A stretch of 64,000 nucleotides of DNA from Paraburkholderia piptadeniae (GCF_900007165.1 NZ_CYGY02000072.1:1-64000), one strand, 5' to 3'. Shown: positions 1-8,375, counted from the stretch's first letter. Notes: generated by a model from the letters alone, not told the origin. Numbers and translations: made by a program.

Positions 1-311
1 GCGGGCATCGGCACGGTCATGACGAGACGTTCGCCGAAGACTATGCGATTGCGCAGCAGGTGTATGGCGAGCATCATGGTCATGCGCATGCACACGACCA
101 TACGCACTCGCACGATCACGGTCATGACCACGATCACGCCACCTCTTCGTCAGCCCCGCCAGCGCCTTGCGCGGCGGACTGCGGTTGCGGCTCTTTCTTG
201 CCGCAGCCCGTCAGCGTCAAAGTGGTCAGCGAGAGGCCGATCAACGTCAGTTTTGCGAGATTCTTCAACAGCTTTCTCCTCCATGAATTTCCGGTGAAAT
301 TGCGAACTTGA
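1..311 (+). CDS. ureE: Urease accessory protein UreE, C-terminal end (partial)
   Basis: The reading frame is open from the left edge and stops at 309-311. The visible part begins with the stretch GHRHGHDETFAEDYAIAQQV and runs into about 25 residues dominated by His and Asp. This matches my recollection of the end of Burkholderia-type UreE, a nickel chaperone that feeds Ni to the urease active site, in which a similar segment precedes a metal-binding His tail. After the His run the frame continues for about 57 residues (APPAPCAADCGCG and beyond) that lie antisense to the lipoprotein at 134-268 and do not look like a UreE tail. No ureF or ureG follows, although they normally do. The gene end may therefore be rearranged. 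Identity is inferred from the short visible part only. Confidence 0.6.
   Translation, partial: GHRHGHDETFAEDYAIAQQVYGEHHGHAHAHDHTHSHDHGHDHDHATSSSAPPAPCAADCGCGSFLPQPVSVKVVSERPINVSFARFFNSFLLHEFPVKLRT
134..268 (-). CDS. Small lipoprotein, function unknown
   Basis: This 44-residue protein has a Lys-bearing N-terminus, a hydrophobic stretch and a lipobox (LTGC) at about residues 19-22. A short charged and Ala/Gly-rich tail (GKKEPQPQ...) follows. It should be exported and lipid-anchored. I place the start at TTG (266-268), because GGAGGAG lies seven bases upstream; an in-frame longer version has no such site. Codon use is typical of the window, with G/C in most third positions. It lies antisense to the end of the ureE frame, so at most one of the two overlapping stretches is likely to be under strong protein selection. 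No family is recognised; the shape resembles entericidin- or LptM-like small lipoproteins, but this is only a resemblance. Confidence 0.55.
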   Translation of the reverse strand: MKNLAKLTLIGLSLTTLTLTGCGKKEPQPQSAAQGAGGADEEVA

Positions 312-555
312 CGCCCGCACTGCTCGATTCGCATTCCGAACAGATATTCAAAAACGGTAGCACAGAGGATTGGCCGGTACTGTCAAGATTGGTCAAGCGA
401 ACGAACGGCGATGCGCTCGTATATCAGCGGCGCTCGATAGAAACGACGATATATCGATGACTTGGACGCACGAAGCGGAGGTTGCTTTGCTGGCGTATCG
501 AGCGCGCTGGCTCGTACAGGAGGAGATGAGTATTCGATCGCGTCGACGACACGAT

Positions 556-768
556 CTACTGCGGCACGCGATGCGATTCCTTCGTTTCTTCAGGAACCTC
601 GATGCCCCAGTCACCCACCGTGTACCAGTCGTCGCCGAGCAGTTCGATGGGATGCTGTGTTCTGCTTGATCCGTTGCCGCACTGCATCGAATCTTTAGGG
701 CAGTAATGATCGCATCCCCAGCAGATCCGTTCAGGGTGCTTCGGATGCAGTGGAATTTTCTTTGCCAT
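556..768 (-). CDS. DUF3079 family small Cys-rich protein
   Basis: The product has 70 residues. It starts MAKKIPLHPKHPERICWGCD and contains four Cys in the pattern CWGC-x5-C-x6-C, followed by a conserved-looking GDDW motif. This matches the DUF3079 family, small probable zinc-binding proteins of unknown function found in beta-proteobacteria. A longer in-frame extension exists upstream, but the family start and the MAKK context favour this ATG. The gene is transcribed in the same direction as ahpF but lies beyond the ahpF terminator, so it is probably expressed separately. Confidence in the gene is high, and its function is unknown. Confidence 0.8.
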   Translation of the reverse strand: MAKKIPLHPKHPERICWGCDHYCPKDSMQCGNGSSRTQHPIELLGDDWYTVGDWGIEVPEETKESHRVPQ

Positions 769-900
769 TGTCGAGTCGATTCGTGCAGATCGGAAACACC
801 ATCCATGATAGTGCTCGCATGAGCCACAGCCGTGCGACATGATTTCGCAGCAGTCGACGGCAGCCTTTGCAACGAGCGCGCCCACGCGTCGGGCGCGCAC

Positions 901-931
901 AAACAAAAACGGGCTAGCCGAAGCTAGCCCG
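901..931 (-). terminator. Rho-independent terminator after ahpF
   Basis: GGGCTAGC (911-918) and GCTAGCCC (923-930) form a perfect stem around a CGAA loop, extended by a C-G pair at 910/931. Read on the minus strand the stem is followed by a T-rich run (complement of 901-909). It lies about 30 bases beyond the ahpF stop codon. Confidence 0.85.
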
Positions 932-961
932 TCCACCCGCATCGATTCGCGAACCCGTCGA

Positions 962-2554
962 TCAGGCCTCGGCCAGTTCCGCCGCCTGAGCCTCTGCCAC
1001 ATCCTCGACGCTCGCGCGGATCAGGTGATCGAACGCAGCCAGCGATGCCTTCGCGCCCTCGCCCACGGCGATCACGATCTGCTTGAACGGCACTGTCGTC
1101 ACGTCGCCGGCCGCGAACACGCCGGGCACCGAGGTCGCGCCCTTCGCGTCGACGACGATCTCGCCGTGCTTCGACAGTTCGACCGTGCCCTTCAGCCATT
1201 CGGTGTTCGGCACGAGGCCGATCTGCACGAACACGCCTTCGAGCTCGACGTGCTTCGACTCGCCCGACGCGCGGTCCGTGTAGGTCAAGCCGTTGACCTT
1301 CTTGCCGTCGCCCGTGATTTCCGTCGTTTGCGCCTGCGTGATCACCGTCACGTTTGCGAGGCTGCGCAGCTTGCGTTGCAGCACTTCGTCGGCGCGCAGC
1401 GTTGCGCCGAATTCGATCAGCGTCACCTGGCTAACGATGCCCGCCAGATCGATCGCCGCCTCGACGCCCGAGTTGCCGCCGCCGACCACCGCGACGCGCT
1501 TGCCCTTGAAGAGCGGGCCGTCGCAGTGCGGGCAGTACGCGACGCCATGGTTGCGGTACTCGCGCTCGCCCGGCACGTTGATCTCGCGCCAGCGCGCGCC
1601 CGTTGCCAGCACGATCGTCTTCGCCTTCAGCACTGCGCCGCTCGCGAGGCGCACTTCGTTGATGCGGCCCGGAATCAGCGCTTCGGCGCGCTGCACGTCC
1701 ATCACGTCGACTTCATAGCTCTTCACGTGCTGTTCGAGCGCTGTGGCGAACTTCGGCCCTTCCGTCTCCTGCACCGAGACGAAGTTTTCGATCGCGAGCG
1801 TATCGAGCACCTGGCCGCCGAAGCGTTCCGCGACCACGCCCGTCTTGATGCCTTTGCGCGCCGAATAGATCGCAGCAGCCGCACCCGCGGGACCGCCGCC
1901 GACGATCAGCACGTCGAACACGGGCTTCTTCTCCAGTTCCTTCGCGGCGCGCGCGCCGGCGTTGGTGTCGAGCTTCGCGAGAATCTCCTTCACGCCGCTG
2001 CGGCCCTGGCCGAACACTTCGCCGTTCAGGAACATCGTCGGCACGGCCATGATCTGACGCGACTCGACTTCGTTCTGGAACACCGCGCCGTCGATCGCCG
2101 TGTGGCGGATGCGCGGGTTGATCAGCGCCATGATGTTGAGCGCCTGCACGACTTCCGGGCAGTTCTGGCAGGACAGCGAGAAGTACGTCTCGAACGCGTA
2201 GTCGCCGTCGAGTTCGCGGATCTGCTGGATCACGGCATCGTCGAGCTTGATCGGATGGCCGCCCGTTTGCAGCAGCGCGAGCACCAGCGACGTGAACTCA
2301 TGACCCATCGGAATGCCGGCGAAGCGAATGCCGCCGGCCTTGCCCGGCTCGCCGATCGAAAACGACGGCTTGCGCTCGTCGTCGCCGCGGCGCTCGATCA
2401 CGCTCACGCGCTCCGACAGCGTTGCGATGTCGTTCAGCAACGCGATCAGTTCCTGCGATTTCGCGCTTTCGTCGATCGAAGCGACGATCTCGATGGGACG
2501 GCTGACTTTCTCGAGGTAAGCTTTGAGTTGGGTCTTCAGATTCGCGTCGAGCAT
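962..2554 (-). CDS. ahpF: Alkyl hydroperoxide reductase subunit F
   Basis: This 530-residue flavoprotein uses NADH to reduce the peroxiredoxin AhpC in the cytoplasm. It has an N-terminal double-thioredoxin-like domain with a CxxC motif (SCQNC, Cys129 and Cys132, the same numbering as E. coli AhpF). It also has a GGGPAG FAD-binding site near residue 220, a second redox CPHC near residue 350 and a GGGNSG NADH-binding motif just after it. Length equals the family norm. The start is MLDANLK; an in-frame extension of 46 codons crosses the two intergenic hairpins and is not plausible. ahpC lies 200 bases upstream on the same strand, and the pair forms a standard peroxide-detoxification operon. Confidence 0.97.
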   Translation of the reverse strand: MLDANLKTQLKAYLEKVSRPIEIVASIDESAKSQELIALLNDIATLSERVSVIERRGDDERKPSFSIGEPGKAGGIRFAGIPMGHEFTSLVLALLQTGGHPIKLDDAVIQQIRELDGDYAFETYFSLSCQNCPEVVQALNIMALINPRIRHTAIDGAVFQNEVESRQIMAVPTMFLNGEVFGQGRSGVKEILAKLDTNAGARAAKELEKKPVFDVLIVGGGPAGAAAAIYSARKGIKTGVVAERFGGQVLDTLAIENFVSVQETEGPKFATALEQHVKSYEVDVMDVQRAEALIPGRINEVRLASGAVLKAKTIVLATGARWREINVPGEREYRNHGVAYCPHCDGPLFKGKRVAVVGGGNSGVEAAIDLAGIVSQVTLIEFGATLRADEVLQRKLRSLANVTVITQAQTTEITGDGKKVNGLTYTDRASGESKHVELEGVFVQIGLVPNTEWLKGTVELSKHGEIVVDAKGATSVPGVFAAGDVTTVPFKQIVIAVGEGAKASLAAFDHLIRASVEDVAEAQAAELAEA

Positions 2555-2640
2555 GGTGTTTCGGGTCCGTGGCGAGATGGGAATGGGTGTTTGATTCGTG
2601 CGCTGCGCGCTTTTTCGACAAAGCGGGTGCGCGGCAGTAA

Positions 2641-2704
2641 AGCAGTTCGCAAGGCGTGGCCTTGCGGACTGCTTCACGCGGCGCCACTTCATGAGTGGCG
2701 CCGC
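2641..2704 (-). promoter_or_regulatory. Two tandem hairpins between ahpC and ahpF
   Basis: Hairpin A pairs AGCAGTTCGCAAGGC (2641-2655) with a near-perfect complement ending at 2673. Hairpin B pairs GCGGCGCCACT (2678-2688) with AGTGGCGCCGC (2694-2704) exactly, around a 5-base loop. No long U-run follows either stem. They sit in the ahpC-ahpF intercistronic region. Partial termination or mRNA stabilisation that gives more AhpC than AhpF is a reasonable inference. Confidence 0.6.
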
Positions 2705-2754
2705 TGAAAGCAGAGGTACAGCGAAGAGCGTGTGGCTTCTGGCGGACTGGCCGC

Positions 2755-3318
2755 TTAGATCTTGCCGACGAGGTCCAGCGACGGCGTCAGCGTGTCAGCG
2801 CCCGGCGTCCACTTGGCGGGGCAGACTTCGCCCGGATGCGCCGCGATGTATTGCGCAGCCTGCACCTTGCGCAGCAGTTCGCCTGCGTCACGGCCGATGC
2901 CGTTGTCGTGGATTTCGCACAGCTTGATCTCGCCTTCCGGGTTGATCACGAACGTGCCGCGCAGCGCCAGGCCTTCTTCTTCGATCAGCACGTCGAAGTT
3001 GCGCGAGATCGCGAGCGTCGGGTCGGCGATCATCGGGTATTTGATCTTCTCGATCGTGTCCGACGTGTCGTGCCATGCCTTGTGCGTGAAGTGCGTATCC
3101 GTCGACACGCTGTAGATTTCAACGCCGATTTTCTTGAACTCTTCGTAGCGATCTGCCAGATCGCCCAGTTCGGTCGGGCACACGAAGGTGAAGTCGGCCG
3201 GATAGAACACGACGACGGACCACTTGCCCTTGAAGCTCTCGTCGGTGACGGTCACGAAATCGCCGTTGTGGTATGCGGTGGCCTTGAACGGTTTGACTTG
3301 GCTGTTGATGATCGGCAT
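2755..3318 (-). CDS. ahpC: Alkyl hydroperoxide reductase subunit C (2-Cys peroxiredoxin)
   Basis: The 187-residue peroxiredoxin reduces H2O2, organic hydroperoxides and peroxynitrite and is recycled by AhpF. The peroxidatic Cys47 lies in DFTFVCPTE and the resolving Cys166 in GEVCPAKW. These positions and the length match E. coli AhpC, and the C-terminal tail is complete. The AT-rich upstream region (3319-3440) is a likely promoter and activator region. Peroxide control by OxyR is expected from related organisms, but I see only a poor match to the OxyR spacing there. The gene heads an ahpC-ahpF operon. Confidence 0.98.
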   Translation of the reverse strand: MPIINSQVKPFKATAYHNGDFVTVTDESFKGKWSVVVFYPADFTFVCPTELGDLADRYEEFKKIGVEIYSVSTDTHFTHKAWHDTSDTIEKIKYPMIADPTLAISRNFDVLIEEEGLALRGTFVINPEGEIKLCEIHDNGIGRDAGELLRKVQAAQYIAAHPGEVCPAKWTPGADTLTPSLDLVGKI

Positions 3319-3510
3319 CTGATGCGTCCTCTTCGGTTGAGTTGGGTTGGGTGCTGCGTTGGATTGAAGTATGAAGAAGACGCTGGATTTAATAAATTTG
3401 ATTGTGACGATTCGATCAATTTAGATTTTCTATCAATCAGCCAAATATGGCCCGAACGCCCGTCAGCCAAGGGAAAGCGCCCGGCACGCGTGCCTTCTGG
3501 CGCGGGTAGA
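3319..3510. promoter_or_regulatory. Divergent ahpC/polB intergenic region
   Basis: This 190-base spacer is strikingly AT-rich around 3385-3440 compared with its surroundings and must hold the ahpC promoter (minus) and probably the polB promoter (plus). On the minus strand an ATAG-type quarter-site occurs near 3430. Its partners at the expected 7-base spacings are degenerate, so an OxyR site is possible but weakly supported. No LexA-type CTGT-N8-ACAG box was seen for polB. Confidence 0.4.
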
Positions 3511-5916
3511 ATGGCTGCAAAAAGTGTCCACGCAGGGGTTTTCAGCTTGTCCGAGCTTCAACAGGGATTTCTTCTCACCCGCCATTGGCGCGATACGGCC
3601 GCCGGGACGGAAATCGAGTTCTGGCTCGCTACCGACGACGGTCCGCGCCACGTCCGCCTGCGCCCGCAGCCGTGTGTCGCGTTCATTCCGGCCTCGCAGC
3701 GCGAGCGCGCGCAAGCCGTCTTGCATCGTGAGAAGAACGTCGAACTGCGCGAACTCGATCTGTGCGATTTCAACCATCGGCCGGTGCTGGGACTGTATTG
3801 CCCGCAATACCGGCAGCTCATCGCGCTCGAAAAGCGGCTGAAGCAGGGCGGCGTCGACGTATACGAAGCCGATGTGTTTCCGCACGAGCGCTACATGATG
3901 GAGCGGTTCATCACCGCGCCTGTGCTGTTCGGCGGCGAGCCGAATCCCGCTGGCGGACCGCTGCTGAACGCCGAGATGAAGTCCGCGAGCGGCTACCGTC
4001 CAAGGCTCAAGCTCGTGTCGCTCGACATCGAAACCAGCGCGCGTGCCGAACTCTATTCGATTGCGCTCGAAGGCTGCGGGCAGCGTCAGGTGTACATGCT
4101 CGGCCCAAAGAAAGCCGAGGGCTCGGACCTCGACTTCGCGCTCGAGTATTGCGACACGCGCGCGCAACTGATCGAGCGGCTGATCGAATGGTTCGAGCGG
4201 CATGATCCCGATGCGATCATCGGCTGGAATCTCGTGCAGTTCGACCTGAAGGTGCTGCGCGATACGGCGGAAGAACATGGCGTGCCGCTGCGCATCGGGC
4301 GCGGCGGCGCGGTGATGGAATGGCGCGAGCACGGCCTCAAGCAGAATCATTTCTTCGCAGGCGCGGCGGGGCGGCTGATCATCGACGGCATCGAGGCGCT
4401 GCGTTCCGCGACGTGGAGCTTTCCGTCGTTCAGCCTCGAATACGTCGCGCAGGCGGTGCTCGGCGAAGGCAAGTCGATCGACAACCCGTATCAGCGGATG
4501 GACGAAATCCAGCGCCGCTTCGACGAAGACAAGCCCGCGCTTGCCCGCTACAACCTGAAGGACTGCGAGCTCGTCACGCGCATCTTCGAGAAGACGGAGC
4601 TGCTGCCCTTCCTGCTCGAACGCGCGACCGTCACGGGATTGCCCGCCGATCGCAGCGGCGGATCGGTCGCGGCGTTCACGCATCTGTACATGCCGCGCAT
4701 GCACCGGCTCGGCTATGTCGCGCCGAATCTCGGCGACGTCGCGGGCGCGGCGAGCCCCGGCGGCTTCGTGATGGATTCGAAGCCCGGCCTCTACGATTCC
4801 GTGCTCGTGCTCGACTACAAGAGCCTGTATCCATCGATCATCCGCACGTTTCTGATCGATCCCGTCGGCCTCGTCGATGGCGTGCGCCATCCCGACGACG
4901 CGCATTCCGTGCCCGGCTTTCTCGGCGCGCGCTTTTCGCGCACGCGCCACTGCCTGCCGTCGATCGTCGCGCAAGTGTGGGAAGGCCGCGAAGCCGCCAA
5001 GCGCGAGAAAAACAAGCCGCTGTCGCAAGCGCTGAAGATCATCATGAATGCGTTCTACGGCGTGCTCGGCTCGACGGGCTGCCGGTTCTTCGATCCGCGG
5101 CTCGCATCGTCGATCACGATGCGCGGCCACGAGATCATGCATCGCACGCGAGAGCTGATCGAAGCGAGCGGCTACGAAGTGATCTACGGCGATACCGATT
5201 CGACCTTCGTGTGGCTCAAGCACGCGCATGACGAAGAAGACGCGGCGCGCATCGGGCGCGAACTGGTCGGCGAGATCAACGCGTGGTGGCGCGATCACGT
5301 GCGCGAGCGATTCGGCCTGGAAAGCGCGCTCGAACTGCAATTCGAGCGGCACTACAAGCGCTTTTTCATGCCGACCGTGCGCGGCGCGGAAGAAGGCAGC
5401 AAGAAGCGCTACGCGGGCCTGACGGTGGCGGCCGACGGCACCGAGGAAGTCGTCTACAAGGGGCTGGAAACCGTCCGCACCGACTGGACGCCGCTCGCGC
5501 AGCGCTTCCAGCAGGAACTGTATTTGCGCATCTTCAAGCAGCAGCCGTATCGCGATTACGTGCGCGACTACGTGCGGCGCACGCTCGCGGGCGAGTTCGA
5601 CGATCTGCTCGTCTATCGCAAGCGGCTGCGCCGGCCGCTCTCCGCCTACGAGCGCAACGTGCCGCCGCACGTGCGCGCCGCGCGCACCGCCGACGAATTC
5701 AACCGGCAGCGCGGCCGCCCGTTGCAGTATCAGAACGGCGGCTGGATCAGTTACGTGATGACGAGCGGCGGCCCCGAACCGCTGGAAACGCTGCGCTCGG
5801 ACATCGATTACGAGCACTACCTGACGCGCCAGCTCCAGCCCGTCGCCGATGCGATCCTGCCGTTGCTGCGCGACGACTTCACGACACTCGCGTCAGGCCA
5901 GCGACAGCTGTTTTAG
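3511..5916 (+). CDS. polB: DNA polymerase II (family B, translesion/repair)
   Basis: The 801-residue protein aligns by eye along its whole length with E. coli Pol II. It has an exonuclease I motif (SLDIET, about residue 169) and polymerase motif A (DYKSLYPSI, about 433). Motif B (KIIMNAFYG) and motif C (YGDTDST, about 558) carry the catalytic aspartates, and a family-typical end GQRQLF closes it. Pol II copies damaged templates and restarts forks. The annotated ATG gives a 12-residue extension; a TTG at 3547 preceded by AGGGG matches the family N-terminus better and is the alternative start. The stop overlaps that of the convergent protease gene by a few bases. No LexA box is visible. Confidence 0.96.
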   Translation: MAAKSVHAGVFSLSELQQGFLLTRHWRDTAAGTEIEFWLATDDGPRHVRLRPQPCVAFIPASQRERAQAVLHREKNVELRELDLCDFNHRPVLGLYCPQYRQLIALEKRLKQGGVDVYEADVFPHERYMMERFITAPVLFGGEPNPAGGPLLNAEMKSASGYRPRLKLVSLDIETSARAELYSIALEGCGQRQVYMLGPKKAEGSDLDFALEYCDTRAQLIERLIEWFERHDPDAIIGWNLVQFDLKVLRDTAEEHGVPLRIGRGGAVMEWREHGLKQNHFFAGAAGRLIIDGIEALRSATWSFPSFSLEYVAQAVLGEGKSIDNPYQRMDEIQRRFDEDKPALARYNLKDCELVTRIFEKTELLPFLLERATVTGLPADRSGGSVAAFTHLYMPRMHRLGYVAPNLGDVAGAASPGGFVMDSKPGLYDSVLVLDYKSLYPSIIRTFLIDPVGLVDGVRHPDDAHSVPGFLGARFSRTRHCLPSIVAQVWEGREAAKREKNKPLSQALKIIMNAFYGVLGSTGCRFFDPRLASSITMRGHEIMHRTRELIEASGYEVIYGDTDSTFVWLKHAHDEEDAARIGRELVGEINAWWRDHVRERFGLESALELQFERHYKRFFMPTVRGAEEGSKKRYAGLTVAADGTEEVVYKGLETVRTDWTPLAQRFQQELYLRIFKQQPYRDYVRDYVRRTLAGEFDDLLVYRKRLRRPLSAYERNVPPHVRAARTADEFNRQRGRPLQYQNGGWISYVMTSGGPEPLETLRSDIDYEHYLTRQLQPVADAILPLLRDDFTTLASGQRQLF

Positions 5917-6938
5917 GCCATCTGCTCGACGGGCGTCACCGTCAGTTCGACCCGCTGCGTGCCGCGCAGCACGCTCACGTTCACGGCGCGGCCGATCTTG
6001 GTGCCGTCGAGCGCACGCTGCAACGTATCGACGCCATCGACGATCTGCCCGTCGATCGCGACGATCGTATCGTCGGTGCGCAGGCCCCCCGATGCGGCGG
6101 GGCTGCCCTTGACGATCTCCATCACGCGCACGCCGCTGTCCGATGTCAGATCAAAATAGCGCTGCACGCGGCGCGGCAATGCCGTCGTCATCCCGGCCAC
6201 GCCCACGTACGCGCGCCGCACGCGGCCATGCGCGAAGATTTGCATGATGACCCACTTGGCCGTGTCGATGGCCGTCGCGAAGCTGATCGACTGCGCGCCC
6301 GGAATGATCGCCGTGTTCACGCCGATCACCTGCCCCGCCGAATTGATCAGCGGACCGCCCGAGTTGCCGGGATTGAGCGCGGCGTCCGTCTGGATCACGT
6401 CGTAGATCATGCGCCCTGAATTCGAGCGCAGCGAGCGACCGAGCGCGGACACGACGCCCGCCGTGACGGTCTGCTCGAGCCCCAGCGGATTGCCGACGGC
6501 AATCGCGATCTGGCCGACGCGCAATTTTCCCGATTCGCCGAGCGCGACATGCGGCAGCGGCTCCGGCGAGCCGATGCGCAGCACGGCCAGATCGCTGTGC
6601 GGATCATCGCCGACGAGGTCGGCGTCGAACTTCGTGCCGTCGGCGAGCTGCACGCGGATATGCGTCGCGCCGTGCACGACGTGGCTGTTGGTGAGCAGAT
6701 AGCCGTCGGGCGTGAAGATGAAGCCGGAGCCGGTGCCCGCGCGCGCGTGACTCTGCGGCGCGCCCGGCACGCGGCGCTCGACGGTGATGAAGACGACGGC
6801 CGCCCGCACCCGTTCGAGCGCATCGATGACGGTGCGCGAATAGGCGTCGAGGAGTGCGTCGTCGTCGGACGATTCGGGGGCAGCGGCGCTTGGCGCGGCG
6901 CCCGACAGATCGTCGATAAAACGGGGACGGCTTCCCAT
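5913..6938 (-). CDS. HtrA/DegP-type trypsin-like serine protease with PDZ domain
   Basis: This is a 341-residue S1C-family protease. The catalytic triad is visible: His86 (TNSHVV), Asp116 (HSDLAV) and Ser193 (NPGNSGGPL). One PDZ domain occupies about residues 240-335 (ASGGLRTDD...IVDG). Unlike periplasmic DegP/DegQ/DegS it has no signal peptide or membrane segment; the N-terminus (MGSRPRFIDDLSG...) is polar. It may therefore act in the cytoplasm or leave the cell another way. The start is supported by GGAG seven bases upstream. Its stop overlaps the convergent polB stop. The substrate is unknown. Confidence 0.9.
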   Translation of the reverse strand: MGSRPRFIDDLSGAAPSAAAPESSDDDALLDAYSRTVIDALERVRAAVVFITVERRVPGAPQSHARAGTGSGFIFTPDGYLLTNSHVVHGATHIRVQLADGTKFDADLVGDDPHSDLAVLRIGSPEPLPHVALGESGKLRVGQIAIAVGNPLGLEQTVTAGVVSALGRSLRSNSGRMIYDVIQTDAALNPGNSGGPLINSAGQVIGVNTAIIPGAQSISFATAIDTAKWVIMQIFAHGRVRRAYVGVAGMTTALPRRVQRYFDLTSDSGVRVMEIVKGSPAASGGLRTDDTIVAIDGQIVDGVDTLQRALDGTKIGRAVNVSVLRGTQRVELTVTPVEQMA

Positions 6939-7061
6939 GAGAAGGCTCCGGATTGGCGAGAGCCAGACATGCGGGCCAAGCAAGCCGTTTTCAAGCGAAC
7001 GCGGCCGGCGTTGGAAGCCGGCCGCGCGAAAGGGAATGGTGAATTGGCGTCAGATGCGGCG

Positions 7062-7253
7062 TCAAATGAGCTTCAGATTGCGAATGCGGCCGATGCGCGG
7101 CGAGCGTTCGAGAATCAGCTTTTCGATGACTTCAGGCAGCAGCGCCCTCGGAACATTCGATGGCACATCCGACACCAGTTGCGACGGCACATTCACGATG
7201 AAGTCGTCGGGGGCAGTCGCGAGGCTGTGCTCGTAGGTAACGCGGTAGTCCAT
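7062..7253 (-). CDS. Hypothetical protein
   Basis: A 63-residue product starts MDYRVTYEHSLATAPDDFIV and ends with a basic segment (RSPRIGRIRNLKLI). No signal peptide, membrane helix or known motif is seen. The frame is open further upstream (to 7409), but the upstream part is Arg/Ala-rich and reads like non-coding translation, so this ATG is chosen although its ribosome-binding site is weak. Its mixed composition suggests a real gene. No function can be assigned. Confidence 0.5.
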   Translation of the reverse strand: MDYRVTYEHSLATAPDDFIVNVPSQLVSDVPSNVPRALLPEVIEKLILERSPRIGRIRNLKLI

Positions 7254-7472
7254 GCTCGGTGTGAAAACGTAAGTGGCGTTGCGGAGTCGTTGCGCGGGGA
7301 GAGCCGGGTGTGTCGGGCGCCCGGCCCCGTGATCGTACCTCAGACGCAGCCGCGCCGCCGTCATGTGCGCGAGCGCAACGTGTGGCGCCGAACGCCCGAT
7401 GCGCACCATTCACTCACGCGCTACCCGTTTCGCATTCTTCCCGTACAGTCGCGCGCGGCGCATGCAATCCGC

Positions 7473-7685
7473 TTACCGATGCCAGCCGCCATGTCCCCAT
7501 CCGCCGTGGCCCCAGCAGCAGCTATAGCCGACGCCGACGCTCACCGACGGCGCCGCGTAATAGCCCGGCGCGTAGCCATAGCCGTAATCCGGCGCATACG
7601 CGTAACCGTAAGGCGGTGCGACGACGCAGCCCCCCAGCCCGATCGTCGCGGTGACGACGGCTGCCAGCGTCAGTAATTTCTTCAT
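7473..7685 (-). CDS. Tyr/Gly-rich lipoprotein
   Basis: The 70-residue precursor has a signal peptide MKKLLTLAAVVTATIGLGGC with the lipobox GLGGC, so a lipidated Cys near residue 20 is expected. The mature part is low-complexity: YGYAYAPDYGYGYAPGYY repeats, then SCCWGHGGWGHGGWHR with Trp, His and two Cys. Such short Tyr/Gly-rich envelope lipoproteins are common in Burkholderiaceae and have no defined role. A strong site (AAGGAGAAGGAG) precedes the ATG. A perfect palindrome lies 45-62 bases upstream. Confidence 0.8.
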   Translation of the reverse strand: MKKLLTLAAVVTATIGLGGCVVAPPYGYAYAPDYGYGYAPGYYAAPSVSVGVGYSCCWGHGGWGHGGWHR

Positions 7686-7729
7686 GATCGTTCTCCTTCT
7701 CCTTCTGACATTGGAGCAGACGCTGCAGA

Positions 7730-7747
7730 AACTGTTCGCAAACAGTT
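7730..7747 (-). promoter_or_regulatory. Palindrome upstream of the Tyr/Gly-rich lipoprotein
   Basis: AACTGTT (7730-7736) and AACAGTT (7741-7747) are perfect inverted repeats around CGCA. The site lies 45-62 bases upstream of the lipoprotein start on the minus strand, where either a repressor site or a leader hairpin would fit. No U-run follows. Confidence 0.4.
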
Positions 7748-8084
7748 GTGACCGCACATTACGGCACGCCCACGGAGCGGGCGTGAGAGCCGTTCACTAT
7801 TACCCGCGCAATAACGGGCGGCGACGCAACCCAGGGCCAGCCCTTGCAGACCGCGCGATAACAGTTGCTTACTATTCGTCCGAAGCGGAAAAGAGAGCGT
7901 GTGTGTGCAAAGCTGGATAATCGCAGCGCTCGATCGCCAGCCTGTTCGCGATCCGATTGGTCAGCGGAATGCGAGGTTGGCGCGATGGTGGCGGAATGGG
8001 TCGAGAACCGGCCTCTGTTCGACGAATTGAAAAGGAGTCCCACGGCGCACACTGCAATCGTGCTAGTGCACCGAGGAGCCTGAG
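7748..8084. other. Intergenic stretch, no convincing gene
   Basis: This stretch of about 337 bases between the divergent lipoprotein and the 8085 gene contains only short overlapping frames with poor codon use. It presumably carries the two divergent promoters. GAGGAG just before 8085 is the ribosome-binding site of the next gene. Confidence 0.4.
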
Positions 8085-8375
8085 ATGTCTTACCGATACA
8101 ACAGAAATCGTGAGTTCGAGACCGGCTCGCCGGAAGCCTCGGTGCCGGAATGCAACAGCGGGTCGGAGTTCGCGCAGGAGGATCTGATGCGCGGCCTGCA
8201 ACTCGCCTCGGACACCGTGCTGCGCCTTGCCACTCAGACGCACGCCGCCGTGGCGCGCGGCGACGCAGCGAGCGCGGAACTGGCGCGCATGTCGCTCGAA
8301 AAGCAGCTCGAGCTGACCACACGCCTGATCGACGAGTTTCTGTTCAACGGCACAGACCATCACACCGTGCATTGA
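8085..8375 (+). CDS. Hypothetical protein, Cys-containing, helical
   Basis: The 96-residue soluble protein has a polar N-terminal third and a probable alpha-helical part from about residue 33 (EDLMRGLQLASDTVLRLATQ) to the end. GAGGAG eight bases upstream supports the ATG. No family is recognised. A 47-residue membrane protein gene follows 66 bases downstream on the same strand and both precede one strong hairpin, so the two are probably co-transcribed. Confidence 0.6.
   Translation: MSYRYNRNREFETGSPEASVPECNSGSEFAQEDLMRGLQLASDTVLRLATQTHAAVARGDAASAELARMSLEKQLELTTRLIDEFLFNGTDHHTVH

Noticed and set aside
839..2707. A 622-codon plus-strand frame across the ahpF region
   Set aside because: It is antisense to ahpF, translates into Arg/His/Asp-rich low-complexity sequence and has no family features; a by-product of high GC.
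3399..3440. Possible OxyR site upstream of ahpC
   Set aside because: Only one of four ATAG/CTAT-type elements matches well at the expected spacing; kept only as a comment.
3463..5817. A 784-codon minus-strand frame across polB
   Set aside because: It mirrors polB codon structure and shows no domain; polB itself matches Pol II end to end.
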